Origin: Mercurialis annua
Lineage: Eukaryota > Streptophyta > Magnoliopsida > Malpighiales > Euphorbiaceae
Reading direction: 5' to 3'
DNA: 64,000 bases
NCBI RefSeq assembly: GCF_937616625.2
Contig: NC_065576.1
Span: forward strand, 1,738,501-1,802,500
Positions within the stretch are counted from its first letter, which is position 1; each line of letters starts with the position of its first letter. The notes beneath the pieces were generated by a model. The model made no database searches. It saw only the letters and a program-made list of their open reading frames with translations, and was not told where the DNA came from. The translations under genes were made by a program, and so were the position numbers. This document shows positions 12,176 to 23,768 of this stretch, in pieces.

Positions 12176-12190
12176 TATATAATTTATAGT

Positions 12191-13079
12191 CAATGAAGAT
12201 ACTGTGACATTCTAGTTGGTGGCCTGGATTTTTAATTAAAAATCAAGAATATGTTTAGAATAGATAAATATTATATTTTGCTTCCCGTGAGTTCGTCGTG
12301 GTCCTTTCTATAATTGTTGATTAAACTAATAAGATGCTCTAAGCTGAATGGGGTGCTGTACTCTATATGGATTATTTGTTGTTTCTTATGTAAGCTCTAA
12401 AATATTTATTTTATTATTTTGTTAATTTATTAATTTTCACTTCTCTTTAACCAATAGTGGATCTTGACAAGGGATTGAAATTTCCTCAAATTCACTATTT
12501 ATTGTAAATAAACGGCGTAAATTAATTTTATTAAAATTATACTCTTTTAATTTATACCGTATAATGAACGATGTAAATCGTAAAAATGACCCCCTCAAAT
12601 TCAAAATGAACTTGAGGGAATCACAATCCAATTTTATATATATTTAATTATTTTAATTACTTAAATATAATATTTTTATTTAAGCCAATTATAAAGATAA
12701 TATTTTTTTATTTTTAGATTAATTAAAAACAAATTGAATCATTTTGGTTTTAAATTTGTTCATTTTGTACAATTATATGTTTAATTAACTTTAAAAAATA
12801 TTATTTCTAGTTGATTAAAATAACTATGTGTGAATTAATTAATCCAAACATACAAATTTAAAGATCGAAATAATCTTCAATTTTCCTCATTATCTTCACT
12901 TCTCTTTAACCAGAAGTGTAGGGGAGTTGTTATGGTTTTTTTTTTAAAGTAAATTATATATTTTAATACTCCTCACATTTGTTATAATTTTTAGTTTTGT
13001 CTCTTTATTTGAAAACTAATTGATATGTTTTTATTTTATTTCGCTAATATTTTAATCTTTTCATTCATTTTTTATATAA
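12191..13079. other. AT-rich intergenic DNA, no gene seen
   Basis: The first part (to about 12330) aligns with the duplicated promoter block near 3600-3660. The phrase ATTTTCACTTCTCTTTAACCA at 12433 recurs in similar form near 12893. No coding potential recognised. Confidence 0.5.
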
Positions 13080-13640
13080 GTCAACTAAGTTAAATGACTT
13101 GATGGATCCGGACATCTCGACGGCTTAACCTGCAATACCGTTCGGACGGTGGTTATCCGATTAGCTCTCCCATGCTTAGTCAATATTAAGTTCAAAGGAG
13201 AATAATTGTATATTCAATGTAGTTATGTGTTTTAGATATAATTCAAACTCTTTATATTGTAGTAGTGAGGGAATAGCTTATACAGTCTAAATAGAAAATA
13301 GATTCATATTGAGCATATGAATCCAAATAGGAAAAGGATTCATATTTGGCATGTAAGTCTATTTAGAAATCAGTCTTCTAAATAAGATTATGCTTTTTGA
13401 TTAGAAATACGATCTTGAATAGGAATGTATTTCTCGTTCTTCTAGAAGGTATGAGGCTTCTAGAATTTTCTTATTATCTATTATTGTTCTTTGACTTATA
13501 ATCGGATTCTATCTTCAACTTATCATTTTTCAGCGAGTTCTGAGATCTGACTCGATGGGCGAATCCCACATAACGTGGTTCATAATTTTATATGGAATTG
13601 GATTTTCATCATTAGCTCCCCCCGCAGGTAAGCTAATATC
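13080..13640. repeat. dispersed LTR-like repeat, copy A
   Basis: It begins TGATGGA and runs through GGACGGTGGTTATCCGA, a TATTCAATGTAGTTATGTG-like block, CAAACTCTTTATAT and several GAATAGGAAA-type words. The same words in the same order occur at 52572-52960. The two copies are diverged with no flanking duplications seen. An old LTR or TRIM family is the simplest reading; no protein domain lies nearby. Confidence 0.45.
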
Positions 13641-13873
13641 TAGATATTTATGTTTTTTTTTATTTTTATCTTTATTTGGGCGAGTCCTTTTGGATTTTCG
13701 ATGAGTATCTTCAAATTTTCTTTTATTTTATCGTTTGACACGTGTTCACGTATCTTTTCATTCTTGAATCCTTTCTTCTTCTTCTTTTCTACTTGGTCTG
13801 GTATGTTTTATTTTTTGGTACTGATCTTTGTTGATTGCAGTATTTTAAAAATCAAAATGGTGATTGAACCGAT
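13641..13873. other. T-rich stretch between repeat elements
   Basis: T-rich sequence with short open frames whose predicted peptides are low-complexity Phe/Ser runs; I do not regard them as coding. One CACGTG at 13739-13744. Confidence 0.4.
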
Positions 13874-13878
13874 ATGAT

Positions 13879-13977
13879 CACTGTTTTACGGTTCGACCGG
13901 TTCAATTGGTCGGACCAGTTCAATCGGTCGGACCGGTTCAATCGGTCAGACCGGTTGTGTGAAGTTGTTAAAACAGT
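13879..13977. repeat. small inverted-repeat element with GGACCGGTTCAATCGGTC array
   Basis: Inverted termini ACTGTTTTA (13880-13888) and TAAAACAGT (13969-13977) enclose three to four units of a roughly 20-bp tandem repeat of the type GGTTCAATCGGTCGGACC. Composition resembles the larger hAT-like MITE at 54061-54393, so this may be a deletion derivative. No clear target duplication. Confidence 0.4.
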
Positions 13978-14215
13978 AAACATATACTCAATGTACGTTA
14001 CTAGCACTGGCGTGGGCGACTTGCTTGAAAAAATGGTTTGGTTAAAAAATGACTATAAAAGAAATATGATATTCTAAAACGGAGTATTTTCGATGACTTT
14101 TAAAGGTTTTATTATCACTGAACAGACTCGTAAAAGTTAAATATTAAGTGATTAATTTGTTTAATTTTTTTAATAGGTGTTGGTTGATTAGAACTATTTT
14201 TAGTTTTAAGTTTGA

Positions 14216-15330
14216 AATTTATGAAACATGTGTTGTAATCCAGTCATGCTAGTGTTTACACTAGACCAAAAACAAAGGTTCAAAGGAATCGAATGGACTT
14301 ATTTAGAATAAGAGGCCCATACAAACTATTTAGCTTTCAAATAAGAGATTAAATCTCATTAGGATTATTTTTCTTATTACGAATAGGAGTTAGATTCAAA
14401 TTATAACTTTAGCTTATGATGGATATAAATAGCTCAGCATTTATTTGTATTAGTTTTTTATCATCCAGTCAATCAATCAAAAAGTAAAGCCCCTGCACTT
14501 TTGATCCCGCAACTCCTGTATTGTTTTTAACTTAGGAGTAAATCTGATATTAATCTCGCTTGATTTTCTTAACCTCCAAATTAATTTTTATAGTATTTAT
14601 AGGTTAACTTTTTGTTAACTAAAAAGCCGTGTGTCTATTTGACTGCTGAATTAGATTAAATCATCAATCTGATACGGTTCCCATACATAAATTCAAAAAT
14701 TTGAGACAGGATTATTTTCGAGTTAACATCTTTTGGCGACTCCGCTAGAGACGTGTATATGGTTAGCACAAAAACTGGATTCACAGTGGACGAATACATG
14801 CTAACTCGGTCTTAAAGCCGAGCTAAATTGGGAAAGAAAGGCATACTCGAATTAGAAATCGCAGAAGTTATGGCCAAAGGGGGATAAGCAAACTGCACAA
14901 CATAAGGGAACTTTGTTACCCTCTGTTGACGGTGCGCACGCCAATTCTGGCAGCAAAGATGCGGAACTGGATATAGAGATCGAACTGGAATATGCTTGCA
15001 CTATCCCACCAACCTGTCAATCATTATCCCAGGCAAATTTCCAGGCAATAAGAGAAGAAATTGCCCAAGAGAACAAAATGATGTTCGATGGGGCGATACA
15101 ACAAATGCCTAAGATAATGAAGACGGCTATGACCGACCAAGCTACCGTGCAGAGGTAGATAAGGAATAACTTGGATAAAATATTTGGCGCAATTGACAAT
15201 TTGGGCAAACACTTTTCAGGACAATTTGTGGCTGATCAGAGTTTTAGAAGGGCCGATAATTCCAAACGCCGAACAAATTTAAAAATCAGGGAAGTTCGGA
15301 CGAGCAAGGACAACAGTCGAACTCTTTATC
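14216..15330 (+). mobile_element. truncated LTR retrotransposon (Ty3/gypsy-like) with gag remnant
   Basis: At 14729-14750 the sequence TTTTGGCGACTCCGCTAGAG matches the short conserved stretch that follows the 5' LTR in many plant gypsy elements. About 180 bp on, an 81-codon frame (14913-15158) reads as a hydrophilic, acidic gag-like N-terminus (NFQAIREEI, EENKMM-like segments) that stops at TAG; sequence beyond has further gag-like character (NLDKIFGAIDNL). The preceding 500 bp (from about TGTTGTAATCC, with TTTGTATTAG near 14440) is probably the 5' LTR. There is no pol, and no second LTR. Confidence 0.5.
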
Positions 15331-15339
15331 AAGTTTATG

Positions 15340-17935
15340 TATGAGTCAGCTTGTGAACTTTTTATCAAGCTCTTAATCGACCTCGTTTACTAATGGCTAA
15401 ACAACTTATTCGTGAGTGCAAACGAGCCGAACGCCATTATGTTAATGTTTAGCTCGTTTGAGTAAATAAATATAAAATTACACTCAAGCTTGGTTTGTTT
15501 ATAATACGAATAAATTGGAATTGATCTCTTATTAAGGCAAACGTCGAGCTACTCATGAGCAGCTCGGTTTGTTTACGACCCTTATTTTTAGATATCAGGC
15601 AAAAAAATAAAGAAAAAAACATGAAATATAAGTTAAAAAGGAAAAAGTAATAGGTGTGTTGATTATTTTTTATAAATCTTTAAAGGAATAAAGTGTGATT
15701 TAATTTTGAAAAAATTCTTCAAATATTGTTTACTAATATAAAATCCACTTTATTTGTACTTATGTTGTCTCAAAGGCTTACAATGCAGATCCAAACTTGG
15801 CCCAAACAAAAGTTGAACGGTGGGCTTAACGATTTAAGTTGGGAAGTCCATGAAATATTTGAAAATACATTAAATAGGTAAATATTTCATAAAATAAATA
15901 AATAAAAAACAGAAAATGAGTCGAGATAAATCGTGACTATTTGAGATAAATACAATATTCAAAATCGACTCCATATTGATCGAGTAGAGTTTGAACTATT
16001 CGCATAAAATATTGAGTCGAGCTTGAATTTATAAAACAATCAGACCGATAAAAATATCGCATTAGTTAAAACAGTTCTTTGTATGTATATGTTTTCTTAT
16101 TAGATTATTTTTAAAAATAAATTTAAATAATTGTTTTGGTCAAGTTAAATAATGCTGAAATTCTACTTGAATAAACTAAAAAATGTAATCAATTAGTCGA
16201 GTTGGAATTTGAATTTGAGTTGTTTAAAATTAAAGTTAATCGTCGAAAAATGCTCCACTTTTTGAAATCTTTTTATTTTTGGTCTAAACTTTTAAATTTT
16301 AAATTGTTAATTCATTTTAATTTTAAATTTTAATTCATTTTAAATTTTTGTTTTTATTATAATTATTTTTTTCAAATTAATTTAACAAAAAAAATCAAAT
16401 TTTCTCTTCAAGGCCATCATTAATTACAAATTTGGTAATTTTTTTGCCAAATTCACTATAATTAGAGTTACCAAATCAACACCAAAAATATATTATTTTC
16501 ATTTCTAATATTTTAATATTTTTTTAATTCTTAACATTTATACACCTTTTGGAAATTAAACTCAAAAATAACTCTATTTTTATTAATATTCATCAAATAA
16601 TATATCTAATATTATTATTATTGTTAATAAAATGATATTATATATTTTATTATTATTTTTAAAGCTTAATTTTTATTATAAAAATTAAAAATAGACATTT
16701 CAATAATTTATTTAAATAAACACAATAAAAAAGCAAAAATTAGTTAAAATAAAAATTGCATTATTAGCTAAAATAAAGATTACAATAATGTTATATTTTT
16801 TAATTTTGTAATGTCGTAGTATATTTTATTTTTAGATTATTGTCTCGTAAGTTATATATGTAATATATTTATGTAAATTTTAGTTTTTATTATGAAAAAT
16901 AAAATGGTTAATGTATTTTAATAATATCGTATGCAAAATTAATATTTTTCCTAAATCCAAAACAGTAGCTAAAAATTTAAGAACTAATTACATTAGAAAT
17001 AGAGTTTGTACATGAGTTTTAAACTCCGGTGACATAGCCCTGATTAGAAAGTGAGCTACCATATTCGTTGCACGTCTACAAACAGGCGTTGCCCGTACAT
17101 AACGAATTAACTCATTAGTTAAATAAATAAAAACTAAAATATTAAACTGTAATTTAATCAACTAATAAAATACTTTAAAAAGTGATTTAGTGACTCTAAG
17201 AGAATTGCCAAATAAGATGAGATGTGAGAGGTAGGAGTCACCTAAATTATTTTAAAGACTTCTTTTAGAGATGCCTATTACTTCATATTGTTTCATTACA
17301 TTTAAAAATTGCAAATATAACAAGCATATTTATCCCTTTTCCATTTTAATTTAAATATATGATTACAATAAAATTTAAAAGTTGAGTAAAATTAACGATT
17401 TTAAAATTTTAATTTTAATTTAATAAAATATTGAAAATTGAATAATTATTTTAATTATTAAACCTTTAGAATAAAGCTCAAACTCGAGCTATAATTCAGT
17501 CATTAAAACTCGAAAATAAAGTCTGAATAATTAGGTCAAATTCATCTTGAGACCCCTGTATTTTTATCTTTTTGTATATTTGGTCATTTTTTAAAGTTTT
17601 GAATTCATTAGGTTTTTATACTTCAAGAATTTTATTTAAAAGGTCATTTTTTAGACGGAATCACCATATGTGTTCAGTTGCCATAATCATTATCATGTGA
17701 GAAAATGATTAAGTGAATTTGAGTTAATAGGTTTAGTTTTTTTATTCAATAGGTTCCTTTATTTTTTAATCTTTGTTTATTTGATCTTTGTATTTTCAAT
17801 TTTTTGTTCATGTAGTTTTTTCTACTTTTAAACTTTTGCTTATCTGATCCTTTTTTAAGTTCGGTTTCACGCGCGTTCCACGATAAGTGTAGTGCACGCT
17901 CCTTTCTCCAAAAAAAACTTAAAAATTCAAAATAA
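15340..17935. other. gene-free stretch with degraded repeats
   Basis: 15340-15590 contains words such as GAGCTCGTTTG and CAGCTCGGTTTGTTTACGACC in inverted arrangement, probably an eroded MITE. 16260-16990 is very AT-rich. 17020-17100 (TGGTAGCTCACTTTC and CAACGCCTGTTTG on the minus strand) may be a LINE scrap. 17540-17890 is a T-rich dispersed repeat with TTTATTTGATCTTTGTAT-type phrases. No gene recognised. Confidence 0.4.
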
Positions 17936-17939
17936 ATTA

Positions 17940-18330
17940 AATACAATTAGAGTGGATTCCAGTGCATGTTGTTGTACATGCATGCGGTTTTAGGGAGCGT
18001 GAAAACGGGTGTGAAGCGTCGTATTTGGACCATACCAAAACAAGAAACCGCACCGAAAATAATAGTATTAAATAATTAAAAAAAATTGGATAGACGTCAG
18101 TCACACGGATATTGTTGCTGCTGTTGATTGTTGTGCTGCTACTGGGGACGCCTCTACCGCAAGACATGGACGCGTGTTCTACATCTAGTGGCTACTCTTT
18201 ACTCTCTTTGTCTTTCACTTGACTGTCTGATTCAAAGGATCTATTCTAAAGGAGCCACGTGTTTGTCTAGAGTGAGTGACGGCGTTATGGTGGTTACCCA
18301 TTTATCCACTATGTCCACATTGCGGTGACT
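17940..18330. other. GC-richer island with a G-box, function unknown
   Basis: Base composition rises clearly above the flanking AT-rich DNA. It holds GCCACGTGT (CACGTG at 18256-18261), GACGTCA (near 18096) and TGACGGCG-type words. Short frames on both strands have no recognised domain. It could be a remote regulatory segment or the relic of a lost gene 5' end. I cannot assign a function. Confidence 0.35.
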
Positions 18331-19054
18331 CAGCCCATTGCCTTTGATTGCCCCAAAATAATCGTATTCATTTTATATTATGCTATCATTTGATGTATTT
18401 AGAAAAATTAATAAGCTATTCATTAATGAGATAAAAATTAATAAGCTATTCAATAATCGTAGTCATTTGACATAATTATATAATTTTAAAAATTGTTTTT
18501 ATTATAAATTAAATAGTATAGATAAAAACAATAATGAGAAATTTCAGTATAAAAATTAATAAGCTATGCATTAGTTTTATTGATTTTCATACACTACTTA
18601 TCATCAAACTTTAATTATATTTTAATATATTTTATATTCTCTTTAATTGTAATTTTTGAAAAACACATGTTATCTATTTAATATAGAAAAAACTATTTAT
18701 TTTTTAATTGGATCTTTTAAATAACGTATAAAAAAAATTATAAATTAGATCGAGATAGAAAGAATGGTCAAAAGTTATAAATAATTTTTTAAACAAGTTT
18801 CATTAGTCTATAAAGTATTATTAAATAAGTAAAATTAGACTAGTAAATTATAATTCAGTATTCTGTCAAAACTGTAGGTTTTTTCTTTCTACAAATACTC
18901 GGCTCTCCGATTATTAAAAAATAAATAAAATATGACTAATTATTTATTTAATAATAACAAATGTTAACAAACATTAATTTTGCAATTCATACATCATAAA
19001 CAAAGTAAAGATGAGATCAATATCAATACTAAGAAATTGAACAAATTTATTTAT
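18331..19054. other. AT-rich intergenic DNA, no gene seen
   Basis: Contains the phrase AAAATTAATAAGCTAT four times between about 18407 and 18570, a degenerate local repeat; otherwise nothing recognised. Confidence 0.5.
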
Positions 19055-19063
19055 TAAATATAA

Positions 19064-21158
19064 GGGCTTTTTTCATAAACAACCAACATTTGGTAAATTA
19101 TTACTTTTATACAGACAAGAGTTTTCAATATGAAAACTACTGTACACGCTGAAAAATACTACTTTTATACGGATCTATATATATAAGATATTCCAAGTTA
19201 AACCCTCATAAATGAATAATTTTCTCTCTCATCACAATTAATTTTTCTCTCCTCTCTCTCAACTCATCTCTCTCAGCTCGTGTTTGCTCCATCGTTTTCA
19301 GCCGCTACGTCATTTGTTCCTCTGCTCCTCTATCATTGTTCTCATCATCGTCTCCGCCAACGCCATCATCTCCTATGATCGTCGTCGTCATTAATTTTGA
19401 TTTCAGATCTACAATTTATTCATTGTTCTTCTTTTTCTTTTTTATTTTCAGATCTACAAATTTTATACTGTTTTTTCACCATTAAACATGTATGAAGATT
19501 ATATTTAGAAAATATAATGTTAATTATATGTTATATAAAATAAATTTGTGGTTTAATAAAATAATTTTTTGTTATTTCTGCATTTTTTGTGTTTGGTTGT
19601 ATTTCTGTGTTTTTTATTCTGCAACACAATTTGTTGATGATGGTTGATTGCTGAATAATTATAATGTTACAGTGTTGTTGATTTTATGTTGATAATCAGT
19701 TGGTAATTGTTTGATTTTAACATTAAAAAATTTTATTTTAGAAAAATAATGGTAAATTAGATAATTTTGACTGTGAAATAAATTAAAAAAAAAATTTAAC
19801 TGAAATTAGATAATGATATGTTAGCATTATCATGTTGACATGTTGTTGATTTCTTGTTGATATTTTATTAATTATCACCGTCTTTTAAAAATATATGTTC
19901 TATTTTATTTTTTATGTTGATCCGTTGTTGATTTATTGTTGACATTATGTTGATAAGTATTTCAACTTTTTTTCATACTACATGTTGTTGATTTGTTGTT
20001 GATTTATTGTTAACATTATGTTGATAAGTATTTCAACTATTTTTCATATTCAATTTTATGTTGACACGTTGTTGACATAATGTTGATAACATGTTGATTT
20101 TTCAATCATTGAAAGAAAAATAAAGTTTAGTCTTAATTTGTTGTGTTGATGAGCTGTTGAAATGCTTTTGATAATATGTTGATTGTTTACGACTTAAATC
20201 AATCAATGTTCTCATTTTACAAATATCTTGACAAAATTAGCATTAATTGTTGATATCGTGTTGACATTATGTTGATAACTTGTTAATATGATAGTAGTAA
20301 TTCTACTAAAGAACAACAAAGGTACAAAATGTTTAAAATAAATGAATCAGATAAAGAAATTATCAGAGTAAGCAATCAAAATAATATGAAAAAACAACAA
20401 CAATAATTCAAATGAAAAAATAAAATTATTCTTACATATAAAAATAAAAATATATTAAATATACACCAACACAATAGTTCACAAAATATTAAAAGTTTAT
20501 TTCACAGACAATATTATCTTATTTGTCAATGTTGAAATAAAAACAATCAGTTGATATCAACATAATATCAACATAAAATCAACAACACTGTAACATTACA
20601 AAAATTCAGCAATCAATCATCATCAACAAATCGTTCTGCAGAAGAAAAAAAACGCAGAAATACAAAAAAATGCAGAAATAACAGAATTTTATTATATAAA
20701 ATCACAAAATTATTCTATATAACATGAAATAAGTATTAGATTTTTTAAAGATACTCTTTATACATGTTTAATAGTGAATAAACAGTAAAAGATAAACAAA
20801 CTACAGATCTGAAAATGAAAAAAAAAATTCAGATCTAAAATTAAAAAGATAAAAGAAAGATGGTGCGGCGAGAGAAAGGCGGAACGATGGAGGCGAAACG
20901 GCGAAGGCGGAGGCGGCGGACGGCGGAGGCGAAACGGCGGAAGCGAAGGAGCAGAAATCGTAAAAATTTTCTTTCACAGCTCAAAAGAAATCGTGTAGAA
21001 AAAGAATGATTGAGAGAAACAAGAAAAATCGTATAAAAGAAAAAAATTTAAAGTATAAGTTATTAAAGTAAAAAAATGAGGTAGGTAAAATAAAGATTTG
21101 GATTGGACTGTATAAAAGAAAAGAGTGGCCAATTTCCTGTATTTCATATAAAAAGCCC
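19064..21158. mobile_element. non-autonomous Mutator-like element (MULE) with long imperfect inverted arms
   Basis: The ends GGGCTTTTTTCATA and TATAAAAAGCCC are inverted and flanked by an exact 9-bp duplication TAAATATAA (19055-19063 and 21159-21167), diagnostic for Mutator-like elements. The inner arms (about 19390-19700 and 20520-20830) are long, high-identity inverted repeats. The centre repeats GTTGATTT, ATGTTGATAA and TTGTTGACAT words. The outer arms differ: CT-rich then GTCGTCGTC on the left, and a (GGCGGA)-like purine-rich block at 20860-20960 on the right. There is no transposase ORF; small frames inside are by-products. It ends about 380 bp upstream of the ERF start. Confidence 0.88.
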
Positions 21159-21315
21159 TAAATATAATGCACACTCTTGAAATGAAGCGTGGAACCACAC
21201 ATGAAAGTGAAGCCATGACATATAATAACGGCCCTTTTAAATAATCTCCCACACACACCCCTCGTTGATCCAAAGCCGGCACAAAAACGCCGCTTGTCTC
21301 GAGATTAGCGCGTGC

Positions 21316-21321
21316 CACGTG
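21316..21321. promoter_or_regulatory. G-box/ABRE in the ERF promoter
   Basis: GCCACGTGTC around this position is a perfect G-box in the ABRE context, about 130 bp upstream of the TATA box of the ERF gene. Family knowledge: bound by bZIP and bHLH factors; activity here is inferred. Confidence 0.6.
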
Positions 21322-21446
21322 TCACTCTGAAAAAGCATTATCCCATCTCTTTTTCCTTTTTATTTGTCTCCACGCTCTCTTACCCTGGGCGGCGCTTCAG
21401 TCAAATCTCCCATTGACTGGGCCCCACAAACTCACCCCACTCCTCT

Positions 21447-21456
21447 CTATAAATAC
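21447..21456 (+). promoter_or_regulatory. TATA box of the ERF gene
   Basis: CTCTATAAATACTC is a strong plant TATA box. Transcription should begin about 30 bp downstream, near 21480, which leaves a 5' leader of about 60 nt before the ATG at 21539. This rules out the in-frame ATG at 21413. Confidence 0.8.
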
Positions 21457-21538
21457 TCATCATTTCTTCTTCCCATTTCCAAATAACCCGCTTTATCATT
21501 ATCCACAACCCGAATTCGTCCGACCCGTTTATTGTAAA

Positions 21539-22135
21539 ATGGCTCCGAAGCATAAGAAAGTGAGCGTCTCCGGCGATAAGATCAGTAATGATAAGAAGGA
21601 GATGCATTACAGAGGTGTGAGGAAGAGACCGTGGGGACGTTACGCGGCGGAGATTCGTGACCCGTGTAAAAAGAGCCGGGTCTGGTTAGGTACATTTGAT
21701 ACAGCTGAAGAAGCTGCTAAAGCTTACGATAAAGCGGCGCGTGACTTCCGTGGAGCTAAAGCCAAGACTAATTTTCCTTTACCTGATGAAATAATAACGG
21801 CTACTAGCCCTAGTCAGAGTAGTACTGTTGAGTCATCTACTCCTCCTCCTTCAGCGGTGGCGCGTGAGGTCACGGTTGGATATGGTGTTGGGAGGTTTCC
21901 GTTTGTTTTTCAACAGCATCAGCAGCAGCAAAACGTTGTTGGTCCGGTTTGGTTTTTTGATGGGAGTGGTTTGATTAGGCCTGAGTTTGTGAATCAGCAG
22001 TTTCCGATTCGGTTTGAGCCGGTTGAGTTTGGAGCTGGTGGGACTCATAGCGATTCTGACTCGTCCTCCGTTGTGGACGGCCGACTACCGGCGAGAGAGT
22101 TCGATCTCAATTTTCCACCGCCGGAGGAAGCTTAG
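21539..22135 (+). CDS. AP2/ERF transcriptional repressor with EAR motif, 198 aa
   Basis: Single-domain ERF-subfamily transcription factor, nuclear, expected to bind GCC-box DNA. The AP2 domain spans about residues 23-80: [19 protein letters not shown], then [14 protein letters not shown] and [11 protein letters not shown]. Ala and Asp at the ERF diagnostic positions (AAEIRD) separate it from DREB. The C-terminus ends in DLNFPP (residues 189-194), the EAR repression motif that recruits TOPLESS-type co-repressors, so this is a class II (group VIII, ERF3/ERF4-like) repressor. Between lie a Ser/Thr/Pro-rich linker and a short Gln run. The gene has no intron, as usual for the group. The longer in-frame start at 21413 is upstream of the TATA box and is rejected. 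The 3' flank to about 22350 is a probable UTR. Confidence 0.93.
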   Translation: MAPKHKKVSVSGDKISNDKKEMHYRGVRKRPWGRYAAEIRDPCKKSRVWLGTFDTAEEAAKAYDKAARDFRGAKAKTNFPLPDEIITATSPSQSSTVESSTPPPSAVAREVTVGYGVGRFPFVFQQHQQQQNVVGPVWFFDGSGLIRPEFVNQQFPIRFEPVEFGAGGTHSDSDSSSVVDGRLPAREFDLNFPPPEEA

Positions 22136-23259
22136 TTTATTTTTCAGGGAGATGACATATATTAGTCCATTTTACTAATTGAGAGTTAGATAAAAGATAA
22201 AATAATTATAATGTTGTTTAATCTTTTATATGTAAATAAAATTAGGATGAAGTTTTTTCTAGACATAATTTAAGCAACTGGGAGAAATAATTGTATAATT
22301 TCTCTTTGAGTTGTTCTTATTGTAACCTCATATTTCTAATTAAAAATTAGCAAATTGTTCATTTTTCTTGATATATTTTGATATTGTGTGCATGTGCTTC
22401 CTGTATTGCTGAGAAAATTAATGATAAAATTGGTATCAAAAGAGCAGCTTAATTATGCTGCTAACTAACTAAAGAAATGCACTTAATCAACTCATTAACC
22501 AAAAATATTGATAAGTTTTTTAATTGTTAAAATTGTTCATTCATTTAATCAATAATAATTTTTTATGAATATCAATTATTAATAAATTATTATTTTTATC
22601 AAAATGTAAATAACATGTACATTGATGGTAAAGTTGTTTAAATTATTATGTTTGTGCATAGGTTGTTTAAATTTGAGAATTATATATATTCTACTTTTTG
22701 TGCTCAATTGTTGAAAAAAGAGAGCAAAAGATGTTAAAAAAATAATTAACATACATAAGTGGCACACGTGTTTACCTAAACCAAGTGATTGATGGTTTCA
22801 AATACAAGCCTAAAATAAGGTGTCCAATTTCCATTCTTTTAACTTTCTGAATAATTTCCTAAAATTTTAAATGCATATAAAAATTCAAAATTAAAGTATA
22901 AATTGGATAAAAATAATAATTCATAATTAAACTATAATAGTCATTATAAAATGGTATTAAAAATTAAAATTATGAAAAGATAAGTAGTAATATCATACAA
23001 AAATGTGATTGTATAACTACATAATCAAAAGAAAATAACCACATAAAATTGGCAAATATAATACAGATTTAATTTAAAACGATTAATATTTAAGATTTGA
23101 GAGAATATTACTGTTAATTTTTATTTATTTTTCTGTACAGTAATTAATACCAATATTAATTGACTATGGCGTAAGATGATAATGATGGGAATTAGCATGA
23201 AATTAAGGTAGCAAATTAATTAAAGTTAGTTAATCATGCACACTAAAAGAAGCACCGAC
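22136..23259. other. ERF 3' flank and AT-rich intergenic DNA
   Basis: No gene seen beyond the probable 3' UTR. CACGTG at 22765-22770 within GGCACACGTGTTT. Confidence 0.5.
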
Positions 23260-23690
23260 GGTGAATAAAATCAGAGGTGGGACCAAACCAGGAATTCCGT
23301 GTTGAAAAGGGGAGCATGTCGTGACCACCGCTGGCCGGCACGTGTACTTTTGCCGTCCATTTTTAATTTAATTAAATATCCGTTTTAAATTTAAAACTTC
23401 GTTTTTAATTTGCATCCATTTTAAAGTATCAGAATTAAAATAAAAAAAGGTTATAGGTAGTTTCTAGGTAGAAGAGAAGGAAACGTAGGGAAGACAGATC
23501 TGGTGTGGTAGGACAAATCTGGTACGTGGACCCGACCCGTCACTATTTCTTTGAGTTATAAAAAGGTGGGCTTCTTCTCTGGTTTTTACTTGCCGCTGCT
23601 GCCGTTTTTGGCGGGCCCCGCCAGTCGCCGCGTCGGCGGAATCTGTGGAGTGGATTTGGGTTTTATGGGCATTCATTAATTTCAGCTAAT
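23260..23690. other. promoter-like GC-rich segment without a recognisable gene
   Basis: A local GC rise with GGCCGGCACGTGTAC (CACGTG 23339-23344), GTGGACCCGACCCG, and a TATA-like GTTATAAAAAGG at about 23556-23567, followed by a CT- and GC-rich stretch (GCCGCTGCTGCCG, GCCGCGTCGGCGG) like a plant 5' leader. No conserved ORF follows on the plus strand; a MULE-type MITE begins 80 bp later. It could be an orphan promoter, a non-coding transcript start or a decayed gene 5' end. Confidence 0.35.
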
Positions 23691-23768
23691 TGATAGCTAT
23701 CTTTTATAGTGACATCACTTATAGGCGCCTGATTTACTTCAAACACCATTTAGATCCCAAAGTTTAAA

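Noticed and set aside
13650..14077. Two short plus-strand frames (75 and 67 codons)
   Set aside because: One is a low-complexity Phe/Ser frame, the other translates the GGTTCAATCGGTC tandem array.
20974..21318. 114-codon minus-strand frame upstream of the ERF gene
   Set aside because: It crosses the end of the MULE at 21158 and its composition is that of AT-rich non-coding DNA.
21413..21538. 42-codon N-terminal extension of the ERF protein
   Set aside because: It begins upstream of the clear TATA box at 21447-21456, so it is not transcribed from that promoter; the ATG at 21539 gives the usual ERF N-terminus.
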